Notes: generated by a model from the letters alone, not told the origin. Counted from the first letter of the stretch, positions 1 to 4,335 are shown. The stretch: 5,828 bases of DNA from Acetobacteraceae bacterium (GCA_025356735.1 JANXRT010000205.1:1-5828), one strand, 5' to 3'. Program-made: numbers and translations.

Positions 1-142
1 TCAGGCCGCTTACGCGCTCGCGCAGCGAGGTCCGCAAAGCGACAAGGGCCGGAACCGGGTCGAGTGCAGCCGGGTCGGGGGCCGGGTCGGGGGCTACCAC
101 CGGGGCGAGGGCAGGCGGGTCGGGGGCGAGGAGGGTGATCAC
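1..142 (-). CDS. Possible 5' part of an unrecognised gene, cut by the window edge
   Basis: A minus-strand frame is open from a GTG at 142-140 to the window edge. It would encode an N-terminus rich in Pro, Ala and Asp (PDPAPDPA repeats) followed by a charged segment ending LRTSLRERVSGL. Codon third positions are mostly G/C. The nearest Shine-Dalgarno-like GGAG (155-158) is 12 nt from the GTG, and an ATG at 152-150 opens a different frame only 2 nt from it, so the start is doubtful. The complementary plus-strand frame is equally open from the window start to a TAG at 152-154 (Arg/Gly-rich, ending GDHDFA) and would place the terminator at 270-308 about 115 nt behind its stop. I cannot decide between the two, and no domain is recognised in either. 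Confidence 0.3.
   Translation of the reverse strand, partial: MITLLAPDPPALAPVVAPDPAPDPAALDPVPALVALRTSLRERVSGL
69..136 (+). repeat. G-rich tandem repeat with G-quadruplex pattern
   Basis: A 12-bp unit, GCCGGGTCGGGG, occurs twice head to tail (69-80, 81-92), with a degenerate third copy near 115-126. The plus strand from 72 to 93 reads GGG-TC-GGGGG-CC-GGG-TC-GGGGG, which fits the four-run G-quadruplex pattern with 2-nt loops. More G-runs follow to 136. If the minus frame is coding, the repeat encodes the PDPA linker. Confidence 0.6.
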
Positions 143-486
143 GATTTCGCATAGCTCCGCTGAGCCCTGTTTTGGGGCTTGCCAAAAGGCGGAACCGGCG
201 TATTGTCGGGATTGGAGAACTATCCCGGCTGCCTTCGTCGTTTTTCGTAGGTTCCGGACTATGTTTTGACCCTGCCCGGATTTGCCTCCGGGCAGGGTTT
301 CCTTTTTTAGACGGCCTTATGCATCTCGACTTCCTTGTGTCGGGGCCATCGGCAACCCTTGCACGCCGTCACCATCCGCGCAAGCGCGGATTCCCAATCT
401 TTTCAATGGTTTCCCTACGCTCGGCGGGTTTTCCGCAGAGTCAAGGGGTTAGGCGCGAGAGAATGTTACACTCCGCAGAGAAGTCC
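143..486. other. 344-bp stretch without a convincing gene
   Basis: No frame here combines a plausible start, ribosome site and coding-like codon use. It contains a strong plus-strand terminator (270-308), a small hairpin CGGGAT/ATCCCG around 207-227, a perfect 7-bp hairpin ATCCGCG-CAAG-CGCGGAT at 374-391 without a proper T-run, and a 9-bp direct repeat TCCGCAGAG (about 432-440 and 473-481). A TTGACT hexamer lies on the minus strand at 444-439 without a good -10 partner. It lies downstream of the partition operon, and no clear minus-strand terminator for that operon is visible. Confidence 0.5.
270..308 (+). terminator. Rho-independent terminator
   Basis: There is a perfect 11-bp stem: CCCTGCCCGGA at 270-280 and TCCGGGCAGGG at 287-297, with a 6-nt loop TTTGCC. 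A T-rich tail (TTTCCTTTTTT) follows on the plus strand. The minus-strand side lacks a T-run, so it acts on plus-strand transcription. The transcript it ends is not obvious: either a gene stopping at 154 or a short non-coding RNA starting in 155-269. Confidence 0.75.
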
Positions 487-708
487 TCACGATTTGAGCG
501 TCTTCTCGTAGGCATCGACGCAGGCCAGCAGCAACTGCGACAGGTTCATCTCGCCGTCGAGCGCCAGCCGCCGCATCCTGTAGCGGAAGGACCGTGTCAC
601 CCGGAAGTTGATCACCTCGATCTTCTCCTTCGCCGCCGGCGCCTCCGGCGCCTTCCTGGCCGCCGCGATCATGCTCGCCGTCAGCACTCTCTTCTTGTCA
701 CCGGACAA
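487..708 (-). CDS. Small ribbon-helix-helix DNA-binding protein, ParG-like partition adaptor
   Basis: The product is a 73-aa protein. Residues 1-29 form a basic, Ala/Pro-rich flexible tail. Then comes a ribbon-helix-helix pattern: beta-strand EVINFRV (31-37), helix 1 RSFRYRMRRLAL (39-50), a DGEM turn, and helix 2 NLSQLLLACVDAYEKTL (55-71). This matches the architecture of ParG-type centromere-binding proteins (about 75 aa), which dimerise through the strand, bind the plasmid centromere and operator, and stimulate the ParA ATPase with an N-terminal arginine. R18 is a candidate for that finger by position only. The start is TTG at 708-706, chosen because AAGGAG lies 7 nt upstream and no ATG fits. 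It overlaps the end of the parA-like gene by 11 bp, which implies translational coupling. An antitoxin or a plain CopG repressor is the alternative, but no toxin gene is adjacent. Confidence 0.8.
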   Translation of the reverse strand: MSGDKKRVLTASMIAAARKAPEAPAAKEKIEVINFRVTRSFRYRMRRLALDGEMNLSQLLLACVDAYEKTLKS

Positions 709-1357
709 CGGCTTTCTCCTTTTTCACGCGTTTTCTCTTGTCTTGCTTGCCTTGAATGAAAGCAAGTAGCTCGTCGATCTCGGCCGCCCCGGCCTTGTTC
801 GGCGGATCGATCTCGTCGATTGTGCGGCCCAAGGCCATGGCGCCGGCATAACCCACGCGATGGTGGATGATCGCGCCGCACACCGGGCCGTGCTGGGACA
901 GCGCCGCCAACGCCTGCACCGTCAGAAGCGCGCCACGGGTCGCCTGCGACACGACAAAGGCGAACGGGCGGCCCTGTTCCTTGCACAGTTCCAGCGTGCC
1001 GCCGACGGCCCACAGATCAGCCGGGCTCGGGCGCACCGGGATCAGCACCAAGCTGGCGACGCCGATCACCGCGCGGATCGAGGCGGTGATGGCGGGCGGC
1101 GTGTCGATGATCACCAGCCGGTAACCGGCGGCTTGCAGCGCGGCGAGCTTGCCGGGCAGGGCGGCGATCGGGATGTCGGCCAGCACCGGCGTGTCGGCCG
1201 GGCGCGCTTCCCACCACGTCGTCAGGGTGGCTTGCGGGTCGGTGTCGATCACCACCACCGGACCCATGCCGGCGGCTTCCGCCGCGACCGCGATCGAGGC
1301 GCACAACGTCGTCTTGCCCGATCCGCCCTTCTGGCACGCCAGCACGATGATCTGCAT
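698..1357 (-). CDS. parA: ParA-family partition ATPase (small, type Ib/ParF-like)
   Basis: The product is a 219-aa deviant Walker ATPase of the ParA/MinD superfamily. The P-loop KGGSGKTT spans residues 10-17, with signature lysine K10 and catalytic lysine K15. Walker A' is IDTDPQA (37-43, D38 and D40). Walker B is VIIDTPP (82-88, D85). It lacks the N-terminal HTH extension of large type Ia ParA proteins, and its length is close to ParF-type proteins (just over 200 aa). Such ATPases form ATP-dependent assemblies on the nucleoid that position plasmid copies, helped by a centromere-binding partner, here the downstream RHH protein. The C-terminus is strikingly basic (KQDKRKRVKKEK), which could aid nonspecific DNA binding (inference). 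The ATG at 1357 is chosen because MQIIVLACQKGG is the usual N-terminus and AGAAGGA sits about 11 nt upstream. The frame stays open to 1552, but that part lacks homology-like features. The RHH gene follows with an 11-bp overlap. Confidence 0.93.
   Translation of the reverse strand: MQIIVLACQKGGSGKTTLCASIAVAAEAAGMGPVVVIDTDPQATLTTWWEARPADTPVLADIPIAALPGKLAALQAAGYRLVIIDTPPAITASIRAVIGVASLVLIPVRPSPADLWAVGGTLELCKEQGRPFAFVVSQATRGALLTVQALAALSQHGPVCGAIIHHRVGYAGAMALGRTIDEIDPPNKAGAAEIDELLAFIQGKQDKRKRVKKEKAVVR
716..721 (-). promoter_or_regulatory. Strong ribosome binding site inside the parA 3' end, for the TTG-started RHH gene
   Basis: On the minus strand AAGGAG lies 7 nt before TTG (708-706). It is inside the Lys-rich C-terminal codons of the upstream ParA reading frame. 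It decides the non-ATG start of the small gene. Confidence 0.75.
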
Positions 1358-1490
1358 GGGTGTGGCAATCCTTCTGCTGCCGTAAATCTTACGTTCATGC
1401 AAAGGTTGGATGCAAGGCGTGAAATCTTGCCTTGGATGCGTGCTTTCCTTAAGGGATGCTGGCGTGCCCCTTCGCCACAGGAAACCGCCT
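1358..1490. promoter_or_regulatory. Divergent control region with candidate operator/centromere repeats
   Basis: These 133 bp separate the minus-strand par operon from the plus-strand 360-aa gene. Visible elements are an inverted repeat CGTAA-ATC-TTACG (1381-1393), an inverted repeat CAAGGC/GCCTTG (1413-1418 and 1429-1434, 10-nt spacer), and GGATGC three times in direct orientation (1408-1413, 1434-1439, 1454-1459), the first two within TTGGATGC. A weak promoter for the plus gene could be TTGCCT (1427-1432), 16 nt, TTAAGG (1449-1454). In ParF/ParG-type systems the operator/centromere lies upstream of the ATPase gene, so this is the natural candidate site. That role is inferred. Confidence 0.4.
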
Positions 1491-2573
1491 ATGCCGATCG
1501 ATGCCACCAGCCTTGGCACTGCGGTGCTGCTCGCCGCCTTCCGTGAGCGCAACCTGGAGCCGGGCGAGCACTTCGCGGACCTGATCGACGCGATGGCGCG
1601 CTACCTGCGCGACCTGGACGCGGACGCGTTTGCCGCGTGTGCCGCCAGCCATGCCGCCGGCAACCTGAACAACAGGGACTTCGTTCGCACGGCGATGGTG
1701 GGTTACAACGCGGCGATCGACGCCGCCGAAGCCGCCGAAGCCGAAGCCGCCGCCGCCGAAGCCGCCGCCCCGCCCATCGCGTCGGATGGCATGCCCGAGG
1801 GCCACGATCTGGCCTACGCGGTGTTGCAGGTATGGCACAACCCGTTCAAGCTCAAAAAAGCCAAATGGGTGATCAAGGTGCAGTCGGCCAGAGCCGATCT
1901 GCGAACGGACGCCGCGATGTCGGTGCACTACATCGACTTCGTCCGAGGCGGCGGCGAATTCAAAAAGAAACTGCGGCGGTTCGCCGGAATGGACAAGCTC
2001 AGCCGCCAGTGGGTCAACGCGATCTGCGATGGCGACCTGTCCGCCGACCTGTGGTACGGGCTGATCAGCCCACGCACGGCAAAAAACCACCGCGCCAATG
2101 ACGGCCAGTATGCCGTGCTCGCCGTTGACAACAACAGGCCGGTCGAGTTGGCGCTCTTCCTCGGCCCCGACAGCACCCCGCTGATCTTCCGCCAGTTCCA
2201 CGTCCCGACCGGAGACACGTATGCCGGGCGCACCCGCAAAACCACGGCGGCCCATTTCCTCACCTATCACGACCCGGACGGACACCATCAGGCGATACGA
2301 CGGGACCTGAAAAACGCGATCGCCGAAAGGCAACGGCAAGGCGACCTGCGGCATTACAACCCGGTCAACGACACCGCGAAGCTGATGCAGGTCTTCCACG
2401 ACGAAACGAGCGGCCAGATGGCGTTGCTGTTCAAGGAGAACGAAGCCCTGCGGGCGTCCATCGCCGACTTGTGGATAGCCCTGAAAGACGTGTGGGACGC
2501 ACGGCGGGAGAGCGAAGCCCGGCTGGAAGAAGCCCTGTCAGGCAGCGGGGAAGACGGGGAAGCTATTGAATAG
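1491..2573 (+). CDS. Unrecognised 360-aa protein next to par; possible plasmid maintenance or replication protein
   Basis: I do not recognise the family. ATG 1491 is chosen because AGGAA (1479-1483) lies 7 nt upstream; the frame extends back to 1410 but that part overlaps the control region. Residues 1-70 look helical (AVLLAAFRER...LIDAMARYLRDL). Residues 74-95 are an Ala/Glu repeat (AEAAEAEAAAAEAAAPP) that looks like a linker or helix. Residues 105-300 form a mixed, probably globular domain rich in aromatic and basic residues (VWHNPFKLKKAKW, RRFAGMDKLSRQWV, FRQFHVPTGDTYAGRTRK, HYNPVNDTAKLM). Residues 310-348 look like a coiled coil (KENEALRASIADLWIALKDVWDARRESEARLEEAL), and the tail is acidic. 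No Walker, HTH, relaxase or primase motif is visible. Divergent pairing with parA and the repeat-rich DNA downstream resemble plasmid rep/par layouts, but a Rep function is speculation. The stop lies inside the stem of the inverted repeat region. Confidence 0.8.
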   Translation: MPIDATSLGTAVLLAAFRERNLEPGEHFADLIDAMARYLRDLDADAFAACAASHAAGNLNNRDFVRTAMVGYNAAIDAAEAAEAEAAAAEAAAPPIASDGMPEGHDLAYAVLQVWHNPFKLKKAKWVIKVQSARADLRTDAAMSVHYIDFVRGGGEFKKKLRRFAGMDKLSRQWVNAICDGDLSADLWYGLISPRTAKNHRANDGQYAVLAVDNNRPVELALFLGPDSTPLIFRQFHVPTGDTYAGRTRKTTAAHFLTYHDPDGHHQAIRRDLKNAIAERQRQGDLRHYNPVNDTAKLMQVFHDETSGQMALLFKENEALRASIADLWIALKDVWDARRESEARLEEALSGSGEDGEAIE

Positions 2574-2638
2574 CTTGCTACCGCTGTTGGAACCAAATCG
2601 ATAGATTATTAAGTTAATAGCTTTCCCGTCTTCCCCGC
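2545..2638 (+). repeat. 23-bp inverted repeat flanking the stop of the 360-aa gene
   Basis: The arms 2545-2567 and 2616-2638 are complementary over 23 positions with a single mismatch, which would be a G-U wobble in RNA. The 48-nt loop (2568-2615) is comparatively AT-rich, holds the stop codon TAG (2571-2573), and repeats the arm end AATAGCTT. The left arm encodes the last residues of the protein. No T-run follows, so a classic intrinsic terminator is not indicated. An RNA-stability hairpin, an origin element or a protein-binding site are all possible. Confidence 0.7.
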
Positions 2639-2669
2639 CTGATCCCGGCGCGCCAAACCCAGCCCATAA

Positions 2670-2964
2670 GCCAGCCACAAGCACCAACACCCCGGACCCT
2701 ATCCGGCGCGAGATCGCCTTCGCTGCGCTGCGCTGCGCTCGTCGATCTGCGCTCGACCTCGCCTTCCCCGCGACAAAGCCGAAGCCGGCTTCGCCACGGA
2801 GGAAGGCCGGTCGGTTTTTTTTGAAAGCGAAACGGGGAAGCAAGAAAGCAAGCGCAAGCGGTATCCTCCGTCTCGCAACCAGAACCCGGTCCACCCGGCA
2901 GGGACCTTCAGATTGCCAGGGCTCGCGACCAGAACCCGGTCCACCCGGCAGCAACCATCCGTCT
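2670..2964 (+). repeat. Tandem module, copy A (295 bp)
   Basis: This module is repeated directly at 2965-3246. The best-conserved block is 2670-2850, which differs from copy B by about four substitutions and a 10-bp length change. In order it contains hairpin CCGGA-CCCTA-TCCGG (2692-2706), hairpin GCGC/AGATCG...CGATCT/GCGC (2706-2752, one bulged G), the 14-bp palindrome CGAAGCCGGCTTCG (2780-2793), a terminator-like hairpin with T8, and two 50-bp units. The loop of the second hairpin holds three CGCTG units where copy B has one. Function unknown. Confidence 0.85.
2779..2822 (+). terminator. Terminator-like hairpin with T8 tract, module A
   Basis: CCGA (2779-2782), CCGG (2785-2788) and CTT (2789-2791) pair with AAG, CCGG and TCGG up to 2814, with a 2-nt bulge on the left and one bulged G on the right. 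Eight T's follow (2815-2822). It could end transcription of the 360-aa gene about 240 nt upstream, or the 3' end of a small RNA made from the module. An alternative fold is the perfect palindrome at 2780-2793. Confidence 0.5.
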
Positions 2965-2971
2965 GCCAGCC
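2872..2971 (+). repeat. Two 50-bp tandem units attached to module A
   Basis: Units start at 2872 and 2922, each opening with CTCGC(A/G)ACCAGAACCCGGT and ending near TGCCAG. The first is close to the units at 3147 and 3197. The second diverges in its last 20 bp, where it grades into the start of module B. Full units contain GGTCC...GGACC, a 5-bp stem with a 9-nt loop. Confidence 0.8.
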
Positions 2972-3063
2972 ACAAGCGCCAACACCCCGGACCCTATCCG
3001 GCGCGAGATCGCCATCGCTGCGCTCGTCGATCTGCGCCCGACCTCGCCTTCCCCGCGACAAAG

Positions 3064-3107
3064 CCGAAGCCGGCTTCGCCACGGAGGAAGGCCGGTCGGT
3101 TTTTTTT
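3064..3107 (+). terminator. Terminator-like hairpin with T8 tract, module B
   Basis: The sequence is identical to the element at 2779-2822, with its T8 tract at 3100-3107. Exact conservation of stem, loop and T-run between the two copies suggests either recent duplication or selection on the structure. Confidence 0.5.
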
Positions 3108-3146
3108 GAAAGCGAAACGGAGAAGCAAGAAAGCACGAAAGCACGT

Positions 3147-3246
3147 CTCGCAACCAGAACCCGGTCCACCCGGCAGGGACCTTCAGACTGCCAGGGCTCG
3201 CAACCAGAACCCGGTCCACCCGGCAGGGACCATCAGACTGGCAGGG
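3147..3246 (+). repeat. Two 50-bp tandem units attached to module B
   Basis: Units start at 3147 and 3197 with a period of exactly 50 bp. They differ from one another at only a few positions (for example CTTCAGACTGCC against CATCAGACTGGC). Both hold CCAGAACCCGGTCCACCCGG and the GGTCC/GGACC pair. Confidence 0.85.
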
Positions 3247-3341
3247 ATCGCGATCAAGCGGTGGGGCTGCCGTGTTCCTGCCACGGTCAGCAAGCCGTTC
3301 GCAGAACATCGGCAGCCTAGGGGGTGTTCCGGTTTTTCTAT

Positions 3342-3372
3342 TTGGCCGTCCCGGTGGCCTCCATGCGATAAT
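3342..3372 (+). promoter_or_regulatory. Possible promoter for the 106-aa gene
   Basis: GATAAT (3367-3372) is a near-consensus -10. The only -35-like hexamer is TTGGCC (3342-3347), at a long 19-nt spacing. The start codon of the next gene is 30 nt downstream of the -10. Confidence 0.35.
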
Positions 3373-3402
3373 CGGTTTTTCAGCGCCAACAAGGGATTTT
3401 CC

Positions 3403-3723
3403 ATGTTTCCCCGTCTCGATCCACCGATCTCCACTATTCTCTATGGCATCGACGGGGGTGAAACCCATTTCCGCGCAGGCTTGCTGCACCGATGCAACGG
3501 ACCTGCCGCCATTCTGCCCGACGGCAGCCAATACTGGTTCGTCGATGGCGTCGAGATCACCGCCGACGTCGAGCGGGCCAAGCTCTGCGTCGCCGCCGGC
3601 TGCATCCTGCCCAAAGGCAGCGGTGCCTACTGCCCGCACCATCAGGGCGTGCTTGCCTGTGTCGGCAACCCTGACCGCAAGCCGCCGGCTGCGACACGGG
3701 TAGTCAAGCTGGCGCGGTCATAG
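3403..3723 (+). CDS. 106-aa hypothetical protein: HRxxGPA/DGSxxW motif plus Cys/His zinc knuckle
   Basis: ATG 3403 follows AAGGGA (3391-3396) at a good distance. Longer upstream frames run through the repeat region and are rejected. Residues 28-49 (LLHRCNGPAAILPDGSQYWFVDG) fit the short repeat HRxxGPAxIxxDGSxxWxxxG that I know from small phage and bacterial proteins of unknown role, usually in several copies; here there is one. Residues 62-80 carry C62-x4-C67-x9-C77-x2-H80, a likely zinc site of the kind seen at the N-termini of some phage HNH endonucleases. A conventional HNH gene lies 115 bp downstream on the same strand. No signal peptide or membrane segment is seen. The stop overlaps the stop of a possible minus-strand gene. 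Function is not assigned; a nucleic-acid or accessory role for the HNH gene is inference. Confidence 0.75.
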   Translation: MFPRLDPPISTILYGIDGGETHFRAGLLHRCNGPAAILPDGSQYWFVDGVEITADVERAKLCVAAGCILPKGSGAYCPHHQGVLACVGNPDRKPPAATRVVKLARS

Positions 3724-3870
3724 CTCCTCGTCGTCGTCCACTTCCTCGGCGTACCGGCGCCGCCTTTCCCGCATCTGCCAAGGCGGTATGATCCGAGCAT
3801 AGTTGGAGACAACGCTGGCGAGAGACCCTAGCAACGTTTGGAGCACCAGCCACCGGATCACGCCGCCCAT
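3718..3870 (-). CDS. Possible 50-aa protein with hydrophobic helix and acidic tail
   Basis: Reading from ATG 3870-3868, the 50 residues have a hydrophobic segment (VIRWLVLQTLLGSLASVVSNYARII, residues 4-28), a basic patch (MRERRRRY, 33-40) and a highly acidic end (AEEVDDDEEL). By eye, codon-position composition looks coding-like (third position richest in G/C, second poorest). Against it: there is no clear Shine-Dalgarno before 3870 or before the alternative ATG at 3915, and the 5' end overlaps the start of the HNH frame. Its stop overlaps the stop region of the 106-aa gene (3718-3723). If real, it would be a small membrane-associated or peripheral protein; no family is recognised. Confidence 0.3.
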   Translation of the reverse strand: MGGVIRWLVLQTLLGSLASVVSNYARIIPPWQMRERRRRYAEEVDDDEEL

Positions 3871-4140
3871 GTCGAGGCGCAGCGTGTCGCCCGCCAGCGT
3901 GTCACCACGGCGCATTATGACCATGCATGGCGTCGGCTGTCGGCGCGCCATCGTCGCGACCATCCGATCTGCGTGGATTGTGTGCTGATCGATGACGTGC
4001 CGCGCCTGGGTGACCAGTGCGATCACATCCTGCCGATCGACAGCCATCCGCATCTCCGGCTTGATCCCGCCAACCTCGCCACCCGCTGCACCTATCATCA
4101 CGCGCTCAAGACGGCGGCAGAAAATCGCCGCCGTGTTTGA
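3838..4140 (+). CDS. HNH endonuclease (small, phage-type)
   Basis: The product is a 100-aa protein whose C-terminal two thirds fits the HNH nuclease fold. It shows YDHAWRRLSARHRRDHPICVDC (27-48) with zinc ligands C45 and C48, DHI at 62-64 (H63 the likely catalytic His), N79 in DPANL, and C84-T-Y-H87-H88 followed by KTA. Common relatives read CxxCH there, so the fourth zinc ligand is apparently His instead of Cys, with H88 as the last H of HNH. Such nucleases are metal-dependent nickases or endonucleases, often encoded just before phage terminase genes, and also found alone in mobile DNA. An in-frame TAG at 3829-3831 bounds the frame, no ATG exists in frame, and TTG 3838 is the only usable start. 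The ribosome site is weak (GAGAG, 3819-3824), so a 5'-truncated gene is possible. Confidence 0.7.
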   Translation: MEHQPPDHAAHVEAQRVARQRVTTAHYDHAWRRLSARHRRDHPICVDCVLIDDVPRLGDQCDHILPIDSHPHLRLDPANLATRCTYHHALKTAAENRRRV

Positions 4141-4307
4141 GGTTCTTGAGATCGGTCGAGTTCCCTGACTGCTGCCGGACCGGCCATGCGTCGGTGGGGC
4201 GGGGGGTGTCCTGAACCCTTTTCGCCCGACCCGGCGCCATGACCTAACTCCAGCACCAAGACCGAAGGTTAGATTAAAGGTAACTGCCCAGGTCGGCCGC
4301 TGGGATT
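4141..4307. other. G-rich spacer between the HNH gene and the insertion sequence
   Basis: No gene is seen. On the plus strand a run GGTGGGGCGGGGGG lies near 4192-4206, followed by CCTGAACCCTTTTCGCC. From memory, similar G-tracts follow HNH genes just upstream of small-terminase genes in some phages; that resemblance is an impression only. CTAAC and GTTAG (about 4244-4275) form a weak distant inverted repeat. Confidence 0.35.
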
Positions 4308-4335
4308 GGTCGTGCCCGTCAACGTGGTGGAAATT
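4308..4335 (+). repeat. Left terminal inverted repeat of the IS256-family element
   Basis: It begins GGTCGTGCCCG and ends with the perfect core CGTGGTGGAAATT (4323-4335). A partial internal copy, GGTGGAAAT, recurs in the same orientation at 4372-4380, inside the last codons of the transposase. Confidence 0.7.

Larger units (their letters stand above)
2965..3246 (+). repeat. Tandem module, copy B (about 282 bp)
   Basis: This copy directly abuts copy A in the same orientation. The first hairpin (2987-3001) and second hairpin (3001-3037) keep the same stems; the second has a 16-nt loop against 26 nt in copy A. The palindrome (3065-3078), terminator-like hairpin and T8 tract are identical to copy A. 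The junction between the T8 part and the 50-bp units is about 10 nt shorter than in A. A decayed fifth repeat start follows at 3247-3257 (ATCGCGATCAA). Confidence 0.85.
2574..3402. other. 830-bp repeat-rich region without a convincing gene
   Basis: All long frames here run through direct repeats and give the same Pro/Arg/Ser-rich peptides over and over, without start signals or conserved-looking domains. The content is the tail of a long inverted repeat, two tandem copies of a roughly 290-bp module with three hairpins and a T8 tract each, four 50-bp repeats, a 5-bp hairpin CCGTG/CACGG (3270-3286), and a promoter-like sequence before the next gene. Confidence 0.6.

Noticed and set aside
374..391. 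Hairpin as an intrinsic terminator
   Set aside because: The 7-bp stem is perfect but is followed only by TCCCAATCTTTTC on the plus strand and has no T-run on the minus strand.
172..759. 195-aa plus-strand frame
   Set aside because: It runs through a perfect terminator and antisense to the RHH gene, and its composition is not protein-like.
860..1546. 228-aa plus-strand frame antisense to parA
   Set aside because: A shadow of the well-supported ParA gene; Arg/His-rich with no motifs.
1358..1552. N-terminal extension of the ParA frame by 65 residues
   Set aside because: It crosses the divergent control region and the start of the opposite gene; ParA proteins of this class begin just before the KGGSGKT loop and a ribosome site precedes 1357.
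1449..2399. 316-aa minus-strand frame antisense to the 360-aa gene
   Set aside because: Mirror frame in high-GC DNA; Gly/Val/Arg low-complexity stretches mirror the Ala/Glu repeat.
2872..3246. CRISPR-like array
   Set aside because: The repeats are contiguous 50-bp units with no variable spacers, in only two pairs, and no cas genes are nearby.
2821..3402. Upstream part of a 300-aa plus frame ending at 3723
   Set aside because: This portion translates the direct repeats and T8 tract; the real start of that frame is ATG 3403 with its own ribosome site.
2908..3642. 244-aa minus-strand frame with repeated GWTGFWLR peptides
   Set aside because: The peptide repeats are only translations of the 50-bp DNA repeats, and the frame overlaps the 106-aa gene in antisense.
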